This document shows positions 7,262-16,252 of a stretch of DNA of 64,000 nt, in pieces. Within the stretch, counting starts at the first letter, position 1. Every line of letters starts with the position of its first letter. The translations under genes and the position numbers were made by a program. The notes below the pieces were generated by a model that ran no database searches, had not been told where the DNA came from, and saw nothing but the letters and a program-made list of their open reading frames with translations. This DNA comes from Bradyrhizobium sp. CCBAU 53338. GTDB taxonomy: Bacteria > Pseudomonadota > Alphaproteobacteria > Rhizobiales > Xanthobacteraceae. The DNA is taken from the NCBI RefSeq assembly GCF_015291665.1, contig NZ_CP030048.1:6076001-6140000 (forward strand). The letters are read 5' to 3'.

Positions 7262-9403
7262 ATGGTCGACGTCACCGCGGGACAGGGCGTAGGCGCAGCC
7301 AAGCCGGGGATCCCCTCCCTCTCCGAAATCGTCACAATCCTCAAGCGTGGCGACATCGCGCTGGCGCTCGGCATCCTCACCATCCTGGTGGTGCTGATCC
7401 TGCCGCTGCCCGCGATCGTGCTCGACCTGTTCCTGGCAATCTCGATCACGCTCTCGATCCTGATCCTGATGACCTCGCTGTTCATCCAGGCGCCGCTGGA
7501 ATTCTCCGCCTTCCCGACCATCCTGCTGATATCGACCATGCTGCGGCTGTCGCTCAACATGGCCTCGACCCGCCTGATCCTGTCGCACGGGCACGAGGGC
7601 ACGGATGCGGCCGGTCACGTCATCGAGGCGTTCGGCAGCTTCGTGATGGGCGGTAATTTCGTCATCGGCATCATCGTCTTCGCCATCCTGATCATCGTCA
7701 ATTTCGTCGTCATCACCAAGGGTTCGGGCCGTATCGCCGAAGTCGCCGCCCGCTTCCACCTCGACGCCATGCCCGGCAAGCAGATGGCGATCGACGCCGA
7801 CCTCTCGGCCGGCCTGATCGACGAGAAGGTCGCCAAGGAGCGCCGCAAGGCGCTGGAGGACGAGAGCGGCTTCTTCGGCGCCATGGACGGTGCCTCCAAA
7901 TTCGTCCGGGGCGACGCCATCGCGGGCCTGCTGATCGTCTTCATCAACGTCGTCGGCGGCATGATCATCGGCGTCGCGCAGCAGGGCCTGTCCTTTGCGG
8001 ATGCCGGCCGCAGCTACACGCTGCTGACGGTCGGCGACGGCCTCGTCACCCAGGTGCCGGCGCTGATCGTCTCGACCGCGGCCGGCCTGCTCGTCTCCAA
8101 GGCCGGCGTCTCCGGCGCCGCCGACAAGGCGCTGATGAAGCAGTTCTCCGGCTATCCGCAGGCCCTCGCAATGTCCTCGGCGGTCATGCTGGTGCTGGCG
8201 GCGCTCCCGGGTATTCCGACCATTCCCTTCCTCGCGCTCGGCGCCGGCGCCGGCGCGCTGGCCTGGCAGGCCCGCAAGCACAAGCGTACTGCCGTCAAGG
8301 CCGAGGAAGCCGCCAAGGCCACGCCCGCTGGCGGTCAGCCCGGCGCGCCGGGCGCCGCGGCCGCGGAGGAGCCGATCTCGGCAGCGCTGAAGATCGACGA
8401 CCTCAAGATCGAGCTCGGCTATGCGCTGCTGCCGCTCGTCAACGGCCCCGACGGCACCGACCGCCTCACCGAGCAGATCAAGGCGCTGCGCCGCTCGCTG
8501 GCGATCGAGATGGGCTTCGTGATGCCGGCGGTGCGCATTCTCGACAACGTCCAGCTCGAGGCCAACACCTACATCATCAAGATCAAGGAGGTCGACGCCG
8601 GCACCGGCAAGATCTGGCCGAACCAGTTCATGGTCATGGACCCCGGCGGCAGCCAGGTGCAGGTGCCCGGTATCCACACCACCGAACCGACCTTCGGCCT
8701 GCCCGCGACCTGGGTCGATGCCAGCCTCAAGGAAGAGGCGTCGCTCAAGGGCTACACCGTCGTCGACGCCGCAACCGTGCTCTCGACCCACCTCACCGAG
8801 CTGCTCAAGGCCAACATGTCGGACCTGCTCTCCTATGGCGAGGTGCAGAAGCTGCTCAAGGAGCTGCCGAAGGAGCAGAGCGAGCTGGTCAAGGACATCG
8901 TGCCCGGACAGGTCACGGTCTCCGGCATCCAGCGCGTGCTCCAGTTGCTGTTGGCCGAGCGCATCTCGATCCGCGATCTCTCGACCATCCTCGAAGGCAT
9001 CGCCGACTCGCTCGCCTTCTCGCGCAACCCGGCCACGATGGTCGAGCACGTTCGCGCGCGGCTGGCCCGGCAGATCTGTGCGCAAAACACCTCCTATGCC
9101 GGCTATCTGCCGCTGATCGCGTTGTCGGCGCGCTGGGAGCAGGCCTTTGCCGAATCCATCATCGGCCAGGGCGAGGAGCGGAGCCTGGCGATGCAGCCTT
9201 CGAAACTGTCGGAGTTCATGACCGCCGTCCGCGAGGCCTTCGAGCGCGCCGCCCGCGAAGGCGAGGCGCCGGTGCTGGTGACCTCTGCGGCAATTCGTCC
9301 CTTCGTCCGGTCCCTGGTCGAACGATTCCGCGCCCAGACGACCGTGTTGTCTCAGGCCGAAATCCATCCCCGGGCCAGGCTGAAAACGGTCGGAAGCATC
9401 TGA
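7262..9403 (+). CDS. flhA: flagellar biosynthesis protein FlhA
   Basis: A 713-residue integral membrane component of the flagellar type III export gate. The N-terminal half (about 20-310) carries the transmembrane helices and conserved FHIPEP-like cytoplasmic segment, seen here as ARFHLDAMPGKQMAIDADL, a hallmark of FlhA/InvA proteins. The C-terminal half (about 380-713) is the cytoplasmic domain that docks substrates and chaperones. I chose the ATG at 7262 because GGGGGGA precedes it and the downstream N-terminus matches the family; upstream in-frame sequence does not look like FlhA. It stands apart from fliI/fliJ, which lie 8 kb away on the other strand. Confidence 0.96.
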   Translation: MVDVTAGQGVGAAKPGIPSLSEIVTILKRGDIALALGILTILVVLILPLPAIVLDLFLAISITLSILILMTSLFIQAPLEFSAFPTILLISTMLRLSLNMASTRLILSHGHEGTDAAGHVIEAFGSFVMGGNFVIGIIVFAILIIVNFVVITKGSGRIAEVAARFHLDAMPGKQMAIDADLSAGLIDEKVAKERRKALEDESGFFGAMDGASKFVRGDAIAGLLIVFINVVGGMIIGVAQQGLSFADAGRSYTLLTVGDGLVTQVPALIVSTAAGLLVSKAGVSGAADKALMKQFSGYPQALAMSSAVMLVLAALPGIPTIPFLALGAGAGALAWQARKHKRTAVKAEEAAKATPAGGQPGAPGAAAAEEPISAALKIDDLKIELGYALLPLVNGPDGTDRLTEQIKALRRSLAIEMGFVMPAVRILDNVQLEANTYIIKIKEVDAGTGKIWPNQFMVMDPGGSQVQVPGIHTTEPTFGLPATWVDASLKEEASLKGYTVVDAATVLSTHLTELLKANMSDLLSYGEVQKLLKELPKEQSELVKDIVPGQVTVSGIQRVLQLLLAERISIRDLSTILEGIADSLAFSRNPATMVEHVRARLARQICAQNTSYAGYLPLIALSARWEQAFAESIIGQGEERSLAMQPSKLSEFMTAVREAFERAAREGEAPVLVTSAAIRPFVRSLVERFRAQTTVLSQAEIHPRARLKTVGSI

Positions 9404-9459
9404 TTTGCCTTAAGAAGCCGTATGTTTTTCGGCCACAGGCAAATGGTTTTTGAGTTCCA

Positions 9460-9588
9460 GGCGCCCTGTCGACCAAAGGCTGACAAGGCGCCCGGCTGGC
9501 ACATTACGACATTGAAATAATTATAGAATTGAACGATCAAGCCTCGCTCTTGATCGCGATCTTTCACGTCCAATCACGCTCTTGTGAT
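9460..9588 (+). other. structured leader between flhA and a small membrane gene
   Basis: Three hairpins occur in 130 bases. One is GGCGCCCTGTC (9460-9470) with GACAAGGCGCC (9482-9492), one mismatch. The second is GATCAAG (9535-9541) with CTTGATC (9549-9555). The third is ATCAC (9573-9577) with GTGAT (9584-9588). The last two share the string GCTCTTG in loop and right arm. The first could end flhA transcription, but there is no T-tract. The others would lie in the leader of the small gene at 9698. Neither promoter nor function is shown. Confidence 0.35.
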
Positions 9589-9697
9589 AGCCCCTTGGGA
9601 ACGAATCCGCCCAATACTAGGTTGTTGGGCACCGGAAGCATGAACCTGCCTGAACAGGCTGGCGACTACTTCGGGTAGGTGGCGGCAGGAGGCTTCC

Positions 9698-9898
9698 ATG
9701 AACCACTCGATCTACAGCGCAGATCGCTCGACCCATTTGAAGATTGTGGTCGTGGCCCTCGTCGCAGGGATCGCGGTTGCTGGCTTCGGCATTACGGCCC
9801 GCACGGGTTCGGACGACGGCCTCACCCAGACCGCCCGCGTCATCAAGGCCGGCAAGCCGGTTGCGATCACAAGTTCGGACGCATCGCTCGTTCGATAA
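9698..9898 (+). CDS. small single-pass membrane protein, function unknown
   Basis: A 66-residue protein with a hydrophobic segment at about 15-33 (LKIVVVALVAGIAVAGFGI) and a short polar tail. A perfect AGGAGG (9687-9692) lies five bases before the ATG, strong support for translation. It resembles a small conserved Bradyrhizobium protein I have seen without an assigned function. The hydrophobic segment could be a membrane anchor or an uncleaved signal. It is preceded by hairpins and followed by a strong inverted repeat, so it appears to be monocistronic. Confidence 0.7.
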   Translation: MNHSIYSADRSTHLKIVVVALVAGIAVAGFGITARTGSDDGLTQTARVIKAGKPVAITSSDASLVR

Positions 9899-9993
9899 GG
9901 AGATTTTGAGTTTCAGGAATTCACGCGGCTCTTTACCAGCCCCCCAAAGTCGCCACGTGGATATGTAGACGACCCCAACCCCAAGTCGACTAC

Positions 9994-10024
9994 AGAAAGC
10001 GCCCGCCCCCCACGGGCGCTTTCT
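9994..10024. terminator. strong hairpin terminator after the 66-residue gene
   Basis: A perfect 12-bp stem, AGAAAGCGCCCG (9994-10005) with CGGGCGCTTTCT (10013-10024), encloses a 7-base C-rich loop. The right arm ends in CTTTCT rather than a clean T-run. The symmetry allows termination from either strand. Confidence 0.65.
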
Positions 10025-10199
10025 CATGTCTGGGGATCCCTCGCGAGCGCGCACGCATCAAACTCGCCAATCGCTCCTCTGGTGTCGCGGATGCGCTGCA
10101 ACGCTCTTGCGTCGCTGCGCCGCGTCCTGGGCACGAGACCTTTTTCAACGTTCGACATGGATAATCATCCTCGCGGCTTTATCCGCCCGAGCTTTGCCT

Positions 10200-10720
10200 C
10201 AACACCTCACCCTCAAATGAAAGAGGGTGCAGGGAAGACCGGGTGCTGACCTGGCACCCGCGGTCCACTGTGCGATATCTGCGCTACAAGAGGCTGCACA
10301 GCGGCATACAGGTGAAGCCCAACAACCGGCCTTCCCTGCGCAGTGGTTTGACGGCTTATGTCGCGATCTCCCCGGGGAGCGATGCACTATTGCCCCCGTC
10401 GCCCCGCGGATGGCTGATGTGCGCGTCCGGTTGGACCTCGCACGTCACCACAGGGCTTGGCGCACAGGCTCCGGGCGCCAGGACCACACGATTTTGCCGT
10501 ACGCGGATCACACCGGTCGTGTGCGCGATGGTCTTGCTCACGGTTGCCCGCCCTGCAAAGCCCTTCGCGCCGATGAGACCCACGTCCACCACAGCCCGGC
10601 CCGCGTCGTGACGATCGCGATACGCCCCTCTTCCAAGGGCCGGGTTGCCGCGACACATACGCCATTTCCGAATTTCGGTAAAGTGGAATATTTTTGGCGA
10701 AGTGGGTTGCCCCAAGGCTG
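10200..10720. repeat. degenerate dispersed repeat region, no credible gene
   Basis: Several overlapping open frames occur on both strands here, but none has a good ribosome-binding site or a recognisable domain. Their translations are rich in Arg, Pro and Thr. The segment starting near the direct signal CACCCTC and running through the CACCCGCGGTCCAC text resembles a multicopy sequence in Bradyrhizobium genomes that is often annotated as hypothetical proteins. That resemblance is from memory. The boundaries are approximate. I read it as a non-coding repeat or a decayed mobile element. Confidence 0.35.
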
Positions 10721-10832
10721 GGTGTTTTGCCGGTCAGGCAACGCAAGGGCTCGTGGATGAGGCCGACCAAGGGCAGACCCTGTCCCGGAAGCGGCCCTGG
10801 CAAAGAAGATGCCCTTCCGGTGTGTTCGCGTG

Positions 10833-11048
10833 TCAGGGCTGCAGGAGCGACAGGAGCCTTTGGCGGTCTTGATCGCGCAGGCGCTGGCATTTCCGCAGCC
10901 GTTCCAGTTCGTTTTCAGCGCCTGCGGCATTTTGACCGTCCCGTTTCAAGTCGAGAACCAGCCGCTCCTGTTCTGCAAGCTGGCGCTCTCCTGCAACCAC
11001 GTCGCGTTCAACACGGCTCAACTCATCATAGATCGAGGTTCTGTCCAT
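10833..11048 (-). CDS. small coiled-coil protein, function unknown
   Basis: A 71-residue, highly charged protein predicted to be one continuous helix, with heptad-like spacing of Leu, Val and Ile between Glu, Arg and Asp (for example VERDVVAGERQLAEQERLVL). The sequence is not of the Arg/Pro/Ser-rich type produced by antisense frames in high-GC DNA, which supports a real gene. Its neighbour upstream on the same strand is a small membrane protein. Function is unknown; such short coiled-coil proteins are frequent orphan genes in Bradyrhizobium. Confidence 0.55.
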   Translation of the reverse strand: MDRTSIYDELSRVERDVVAGERQLAEQERLVLDLKRDGQNAAGAENELERLRKCQRLRDQDRQRLLSLLQP

Positions 11049-11145
11049 CGAAGCGCTCCACGTGCTCGATCAACCCGATCCACGTTTCACCGTTCCTTCT
11101 CTTTTGCCGTTTTTTCCCAACCGCCTTGACGTCACCGAGAGAAAC

Positions 11146-11538
11146 TCATCGCCGCCGGTTCACGAGCCACAGCGCGCCCGACGATCCCGCGAGCGTCACG
11201 ACCATGATGAGGACGAGCGCGACGGACATCACGCCCTCTCCCGCGGCCGCCAGCGACGTGCCGCCCCCGCCCACGAGCATCAGGAGTGGGATGGCGACGA
11301 GCGGCCCGCCGAACTGCGCGGCAAGGAAGGCGCCGGCAAACGAGACGACGATGTTGACGATCCAGCCGAGCACACCACGCTTCTTCGTCCACGCCTCGTG
11401 GACGGCGATCGCCAGTGCGGCGGCAAACGTAGCCGCCGCGATCACCAGCCCGCCACCGACGGCATCCATCGGAATCGCGCCGGTCATTTGCAGAACCACG
11501 ATGCCGATCACGGCAGTCAGCCCGATGATGTATGGCAT
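11146..11538 (-). CDS. small four-helix membrane protein, function unknown
   Basis: A 130-residue protein with about four hydrophobic segments: near residues 2-20, 27-45, 58-88 and 97-122. The short charged loops include HEAWTKKRG and the C-terminus WLVNRRR. AGGGA precedes the chosen ATG at 11538; the frame continues 12 residues upstream without a better signal. I recognise no family. It could be a cytoplasmic-membrane protein of unknown role. It is 97 bases upstream of the coiled-coil gene and may be co-transcribed with it. Confidence 0.6.
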   Translation of the reverse strand: MPYIIGLTAVIGIVVLQMTGAIPMDAVGGGLVIAAATFAAALAIAVHEAWTKKRGVLGWIVNIVVSFAGAFLAAQFGGPLVAIPLLMLVGGGGTSLAAAGEGVMSVALVLIMVVTLAGSSGALWLVNRRR

Positions 11539-11950
11539 GAGGTTCGTCCCTGCTGCTCCGTCGGGGTCGACCAATCCGCCGGCACGCTCGCGTCGTGCGC
11601 AGGCTCGCCCCGTCTCACGATTAGTTGTTGGGGATGCTTGTCTGGTTCACCCGCGGGCCCGAACGGTCGCCCAAACCAGGGAGTCTGCGTCGGATCACGA
11701 GCTGCCGATGGCACCCGACTCTGCAGGGTCCTCTCTTTACTCGACGACGGACACACGCGCGGCCACCGGGATTTCCGCCAAGGGACCGTGAACGGACTTC
11801 GCGGAAAGCGCGTCGTCTCGTAACATCGCTGCCCCCAAACCCCGCGTCGGAATCCAGCTTTCTGAAGCGACGGGTTTGTGGTGTTATCGAACCCGAGCAA
11901 CGCCGGCAACGCGTGCTCCATTGCGCAAATCATTCAATTGGAGAAAAATC
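11539..11950. other. 412-base gap with no identified gene
   Basis: Open frames in this stretch are short, overlap one another and have compositions typical of non-coding high-GC DNA. I see no tRNA, no strong palindrome and no convincing promoter. The final 20 bases hold the GGAG ribosome-binding site of the DUF3303 gene. Confidence 0.5.
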
Positions 11951-12268
11951 ATGAAGTACATGATCGACTACAAAATACGGCATGGTGTCGGCCATGAGCA
12001 GAACTTCAATACGGCAGAAGGGCTCATTACGGCCTTCAGCAAATGGAAGCCGGAGGATGGACTCAACGTCCACGCGTTCGTTTCGAACCTGGTCGGTGAT
12101 GCCGGTTACGTCCTGGTCGAGACGAACAACCCAACCGTCATTCTTTCATTCGTTTCGAAATTCACTTTCTGGAACGACATACAAGTGCATCCCGTGATCG
12201 ACGTCGCAGAGGTCATACCTGTGACCACGGGATCGGTTGACTGGGCCCGGAAGGCATCCAAGGCCTGA
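11951..12268 (+). CDS. DUF3303 domain-containing protein
   Basis: A 105-residue cytoplasmic protein with the DUF3303 pattern: an N-terminal strand MKYMIDYKIRHG, a helix containing AFSKWKPEDGLNVHAF, a central GYVLVETNN strand and a C-terminal helix region with FWNDIQVHPVIDVAEVIPV. The fold is expected to be ferredoxin-like, as in dimeric alpha/beta-barrel proteins. Function is not established. The ATG at 11951 is preceded by TTGGAG at good spacing. It has no same-strand neighbour, so it is probably monocistronic. Confidence 0.8.
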   Translation: MKYMIDYKIRHGVGHEQNFNTAEGLITAFSKWKPEDGLNVHAFVSNLVGDAGYVLVETNNPTVILSFVSKFTFWNDIQVHPVIDVAEVIPVTTGSVDWARKASKA

Positions 12269-12632
12269 GAGACATCTGGCTCGAACCTGAAGCCGAGCCG
12301 CCGGCTCCAGGACGGCTCTTCAATCAACGAGAAAGGACCCGCCTTCGGAGCCTTTGGGAAGAACGGAGGAATGCTGTCGCACCCAACGTGCCATGAAGGC
12401 ACCCGAAAGGCGGGGCCGCAAAGGACTTAAGTTATACCAACGGAGGACGACTAGAATATTTTCGCCGTTCTCCGGTAGCGAGCTTAGCCACTCTCATTCT
12501 CAAGCTCAAGCTGCGAGCGATCGGAGAGCTCCCGTGACAAGCGAGCCGCCGCCGCTGCATGCGCAGGGTCAATTCTGGCGCTCCACGTTGCGGGGCCGGG
12601 ATGCTGCAGCGCCGCTGAGTCCGCCGCGCAGT
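12269..12632. other. 364-base convergent intergenic gap, nothing recognised
   Basis: This lies between the DUF3303 gene and the convergent oxidoreductase gene. It has a few AT-richer patches near 12430-12490 but no clear terminator hairpin with a T-run, no RNA gene and no credible small reading frame. Confidence 0.5.
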
Positions 12633-13859
12633 TCAACGACGCGATGCTCCGTAAGTCGGCGGCGGTGCCTGCACCGTCGGGGCTGCGGCAGCGAACAGAT
12701 CGTCCTTCCTGCCACTCAGCGGCGGATAGATGCGCTTGCAGTTGATGGTCTGCTTGGTCGCCTTCGCGGCCTGACCAGTGGTCCGCACCTCGCGATCCCA
12801 GCCTTCCGTGTAGAGCGCCCCCCAATCGCCGAGATCGAGCACGGTGACGTACCAGTCGATCCTGAGCGGCAGCATCGGCCGGCCGACGAGATCGGCCACC
12901 ACATTATGGCCTGCGAAGCGGCCCATGGGTCGGGCGAACTGGCAGGACATCACGGTCGGATGCAGGCCATCGACCACGCTGGACGCAACGTCGCCGGCGG
13001 CGAAGACGCCGGGCAGATCCGCGATCCGCATGAACGGATCGACCAGGAGGCGCCCGAGCCGATCGCGTGCCTCCGGAAAATCTTCGGCGCGCCGGCTCGC
13101 ACGCATGCCGGCGCACCAGATCAACGTCTGCGCCGCGATGAACTCGCCCGAGCTCAAGCGAACGCCCGATGCCTCGACCGACACGACGCGCACGCCGAGC
13201 CGCGTCTCGACCTCGAGCGAGGACAGTGCCGTCTCGATGACGGGACGCGCGCGGTCGCCGATCGTGGCGCCGACAGCGCGATTGGGATCGACCAGGATGA
13301 TGCGGCGGCTGCCAGTGATGCCGGCGCGCATGAGCCTATCGGGCATTTCGGCGGCAACCTCGATGCCCGTAAAGCCGGCACCGACCACCACGATTGTCGA
13401 CCGGCCCGGCGACGGTGCGCTGTGGCCAAGCGAGGTGAGATGCTCCTCCAGTCGACGCGCCGCGGCATAGGTATCGACGTCGAATGCGTGTTCGGCGAGG
13501 CCCGGAATATCAGGACGCATCACCTCGCTGCCGAGTGCAAGCACGAGGCGGTCGTAGCTCAGCGTCTCTTCGCCGCGGCCGGTGACCAGCGCGATCTGGC
13601 GCCGCGCCGGATCGATCGCCTCGACCTCGCCGATACCGTGCGTGACACCAACAGGGTCGAGCAGTTGAGCGAGCGGCAGCGCGACATCGCTGAGATCGAC
13701 CTCGTAGTTGCGAACTCGGATGTTGTGGTAGGGATTGCGGTCGATGAGGTGGATCTCGATGTCGCGGCCGGCCTCACCGATCGCCTCGCGCATGCGCGCG
13801 GCACCGATGGCCGCCCACAGGCCCGCAAATCCGGCGCCGAGCACGACGATACGCGCCAT
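12633..13859 (-). CDS. NAD(P)/FAD-dependent oxidoreductase, NDH-2-like
   Basis: A 408-residue flavoprotein of the pyridine nucleotide-disulphide oxidoreductase class I fold. It shows the FAD-binding GAGFAG (residues 8-13), the NAD(P)H-binding GAGFTG (160-165) and the second FAD motif GVFAAGD (284-290). The order and size fit type II NADH dehydrogenases or related membrane-associated quinone reductases. The usual C-terminal amphipathic membrane anchor is not obvious. It lies downstream of the AraC regulator on the same strand with a 116-base gap, which may indicate regulation by that protein. The specific electron acceptor is unknown. Confidence 0.88.
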   Translation of the reverse strand: MARIVVLGAGFAGLWAAIGAARMREAIGEAGRDIEIHLIDRNPYHNIRVRNYEVDLSDVALPLAQLLDPVGVTHGIGEVEAIDPARRQIALVTGRGEETLSYDRLVLALGSEVMRPDIPGLAEHAFDVDTYAAARRLEEHLTSLGHSAPSPGRSTIVVVGAGFTGIEVAAEMPDRLMRAGITGSRRIILVDPNRAVGATIGDRARPVIETALSSLEVETRLGVRVVSVEASGVRLSSGEFIAAQTLIWCAGMRASRRAEDFPEARDRLGRLLVDPFMRIADLPGVFAAGDVASSVVDGLHPTVMSCQFARPMGRFAGHNVVADLVGRPMLPLRIDWYVTVLDLGDWGALYTEGWDREVRTTGQAAKATKQTINCKRIYPPLSGRKDDLFAAAAPTVQAPPPTYGASRR

Positions 13860-13975
13860 GTTCGTTGACTTCGCTATTCCCTGGAATCCGGCGATCTGCC
13901 TTGCGCCGACAGATATAGCTCATTCAGCCGGATCGACCAAATGCGGCCGCGGCGCGCCGCGGCGCAAATCCGGGC

Positions 13976-14935
13976 TCAGGCCTCGCGCAGTTCGGACGGC
14001 GTCGCACCGAAGCGCTTGCGGAAGGCACGGTTGAAATAGGACAGATCCGAGAAGCCCGAGGAGTGCGCGATGTCGCTGATCTTGCGCGCTCGCGCGCGGG
14101 GGTCGCCGAGCAGTTTGCGCGCCTGCAGCAGGCGTTGCTCGAGCACGAATTCGGTAAAGGTGGTGCCGGCCTGCTCGAACAGCCGCTGCGCCTGGCGCGG
14201 GCTGAGGCCCGAGCGGGTCGCGACCTCGGACAGGCAGAGATCGTTACGGCCGAGCGCCGCCATCACATCGGCGCGCATGAGGTCGAGACGGGCCGCGGCA
14301 TGGCCGCGACCGCGCGCGAGCGCGGCGTGCTCGGCATCGGTGCCGAGCAGGAGGCCGACGAGATCGACCATGTGCTGCGCGGTGAGGCGCTGGCCGACGG
14401 CGTCGAGATGCGGCGCGTGATGGGCGGCGAGCGCGTGATAGCGGAAGATGGTCTCGGCCACCGCACCGTCCGACAGAACTTGCGACAGCTTGTCCTCGGC
14501 ACGCGGATTGATGTCGAGCAGCGCGCGGCGCGGCATGCGGATGGTGGTGAAGCGGTTCTCGTCGGTGTGACCGACGCTGCCGGTGATGCTCATGTCGGCC
14601 AGCACCATCTGGGCCGGCGCAAGCTCGACGGCATGGCCGTTCTGCCTGACGTTGACGAGGCCCGCATGCGCGGCGATCAGCACGAGATCGTCGCTGCCAT
14701 CGCCAAGACCGCTCTGCGTGCGCGAATATTGCGCGGAGGCTCCTTCGGGAATGGCGAGCGTGATGTTGTCGACCAAGCTGACCTGCAGCCTGCAATCGAT
14801 GCTGTCGCCATGGCTCGGCCCGATCTCGAGGCCGCAGGCCCCCAGGGCCCGGTCGCGCCAATGTTCGAACGCCGGCCCGTGCGGCAGGCCTGCATATTGG
14901 TGGATAAAGATGCCCGGCGGCTTGGCTGCATCCAT
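13976..14935 (-). CDS. AraC family transcriptional regulator
   Basis: A 319-residue regulator. Residues from about 40 to 200 form an N-terminal sensor of the AraC-binding-like type. The C-terminal 100 residues carry two helix-turn-helix motifs, LSEVATRSGLSPRQAQRLF and ISDIAHSSGFSDLSYFNRAF, the second being the conserved AraC signature. I took the ATG at 14935 (MDAAKPPG) rather than the ATG at 14995, because the extra upstream residues are Arg/Cys-rich and look non-coding. The ligand is not evident. The downstream oxidoreductase is a plausible target. Confidence 0.9.
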   Translation of the reverse strand: MDAAKPPGIFIHQYAGLPHGPAFEHWRDRALGACGLEIGPSHGDSIDCRLQVSLVDNITLAIPEGASAQYSRTQSGLGDGSDDLVLIAAHAGLVNVRQNGHAVELAPAQMVLADMSITGSVGHTDENRFTTIRMPRRALLDINPRAEDKLSQVLSDGAVAETIFRYHALAAHHAPHLDAVGQRLTAQHMVDLVGLLLGTDAEHAALARGRGHAAARLDLMRADVMAALGRNDLCLSEVATRSGLSPRQAQRLFEQAGTTFTEFVLEQRLLQARKLLGDPRARARKISDIAHSSGFSDLSYFNRAFRKRFGATPSELREA

Positions 14936-15102
14936 CTGATTTCTAGCCCCTTCCCGGCACCATGATCGGCCGTGCCGACTGCAAATTCCGGGCATTTGAC
15001 GCCGCGGAACGGACGGAGGTTCAAATCGGATGAGGATTTGGAGGGACTTGTCGGATTGCGACGACAGAATGGACCGTGGCGACAGGAAAAGGCCTGTCGC
15101 GG

Positions 15103-16170
15103 CTACTTCTTCGCCGGAACCTGCGGCTGGGACGGCGGCACCGTCTCGATCAGCTTGCCGGAGAACACCGGTGCCGAGGTCGGCTGGCCGTTGGGCGAGC
15201 CACCCGACTGCTCGACGGTGACGGCATAGGTCGCGCCGTTGACGACATCGGCATCGTAACCGGCGAGCACAGGACGCGCCGTGAAATCACTGCTGCCGAT
15301 CACGCCGAGCGAACGCGGTCGCGGCAGCTTGTCGGAGATCAGCCAGAGCTCGAAACTCTTGCCCGGCTCCGGCGTCGCCCCGACCTTGCGCACCGTGAAG
15401 TTCTTGGTCGCGCCATCGATGGTGAGGATGAAGGCGGGACCGCCGCTTTGCCCCTGCAACAGCGCGACATATTGCGCGGGCGAAGACAGCGGCGCCGCCG
15501 GCGTCTTCACCTCGACCGTCTGGATGCGCGGTGGAGGACGCAGCGCGCCAGGCAGCGCATCGGGCAGGAAGACCTGAAGCGACAGCGTCACCAGCAGCGC
15601 GGCCGCGAGCGCACCCACGGCGGAGGCGATCGTGCGCCAGCGCTTCACGCGGCCCTCGAGGGAGATCACGTTGGTGTCGTCGACGACAGGCACCTGCGTC
15701 GCGGGCGTCACGCTCGGATCTGGCGCATGGGTCTGCGGAATGAATTGCGGGGAGATCTCAGGAATGGCATCGGAGTCGGATTGGGACGGCGCCGGCGGCT
15801 GCACGTCTAGCGAGGGAGCTTCCTGCGATGGCGACTCTGGAGATGAAGGCTCTGGAGATGAAGGCTCCGCTGAAGAGAGCTCCGGCAGTGACGGCGGCAG
15901 CGTATCCGACAGCGCCGGCGGCACCTCGGGCGTGCCTTGCGCTACGGCCTGCGCGATCTCGCGCTTGATGTTCTCCCACACGATCGGCCGCGGCTCGATC
16001 GTGCCGACCATCTGGTTGAGGGCACCGAGCCGGAATTGCCAGGCCTGCACGATTGCGGCGAACTCCTCGTCCACCGCCATCATGGTCGCGACCTGCGCGC
16101 GCTCGTCGGCATCGAGCGTGCCGAGCGCATATTCCGCGGCGAGCGCGATATGGTCCTCGCTGTAGGCCAT
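15103..16170 (-). CDS. anti-sigma factor, RskA-like
   Basis: A 355-residue single-pass membrane protein. The N-terminal 75 residues (with AAEYALGTLDADERAQ) are the cytoplasmic zinc-free anti-sigma domain of the RskA/ChrR-type group. A Pro/Ser/Glu-rich linker spans about 80-165 and a transmembrane helix about 181-201. The C-terminal periplasmic RskA domain contains FELWLISDKLPRPRSLGVI. It would hold the adjacent ECF sigma factor inactive at the membrane until proteolysis. The linker is unusually long. The ATG at 16170 is preceded by AAGGA; a GTG at 16188 is the alternative. Confidence 0.88.
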   Translation of the reverse strand: MAYSEDHIALAAEYALGTLDADERAQVATMMAVDEEFAAIVQAWQFRLGALNQMVGTIEPRPIVWENIKREIAQAVAQGTPEVPPALSDTLPPSLPELSSAEPSSPEPSSPESPSQEAPSLDVQPPAPSQSDSDAIPEISPQFIPQTHAPDPSVTPATQVPVVDDTNVISLEGRVKRWRTIASAVGALAAALLVTLSLQVFLPDALPGALRPPPRIQTVEVKTPAAPLSSPAQYVALLQGQSGGPAFILTIDGATKNFTVRKVGATPEPGKSFELWLISDKLPRPRSLGVIGSSDFTARPVLAGYDADVVNGATYAVTVEQSGGSPNGQPTSAPVFSGKLIETVPPSQPQVPAKK

Positions 16171-16185
16171 CAATTCAATTTCCTT

Positions 16186-16210
16186 CACCTCTCCCCGACG
16201 GGGAGAGGTG
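16186..16210. repeat. 25-base perfect palindrome between sigma and anti-sigma genes
   Basis: Twelve bases, CACCTCTCCCCG, mirror CGGGGAGAGGTG around a single central A. It lies upstream of the anti-sigma start and includes part of its Shine-Dalgarno area, so it could influence translation of that gene. The same CCTCTCC/GGAGAGG theme recurs at 16836-16943 and 61566-61712, so it belongs to a dispersed repeat family. Confidence 0.7.
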
Positions 16211-16252
16211 AACTGCCGTTGCCGCTCTGGCTCGTGCCACTCTCATCATCCT

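Noticed and set aside
7079..9367. 762-codon open frame antisense to flhA
   Set aside because: Rich in His, Asp, Arg and Gly with no recognisable motif. It mirrors flhA codon periodicity and has no ribosome-binding site of its own.
10243..10611. Open frame beginning LTWHPRSTVRY-type residues as a protein gene
   Set aside because: Similar text recurs in Bradyrhizobium annotations as hypothetical proteins, but composition, competing frames and lack of a ribosome-binding site fit a non-coding repeat better.
12354..13868. 504-codon plus-strand frame across the NDH-2-like gene
   Set aside because: The opposite strand encodes a protein with three intact nucleotide-binding motifs, and the plus-strand product is low in hydrophobic residues and motif-free.
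15780..15880. Direct repeats of a short unit as a possible CRISPR or minisatellite
   Set aside because: The repeats encode the Pro/Ser-rich SSPEP units of the anti-sigma linker in frame, so they are coding low complexity.
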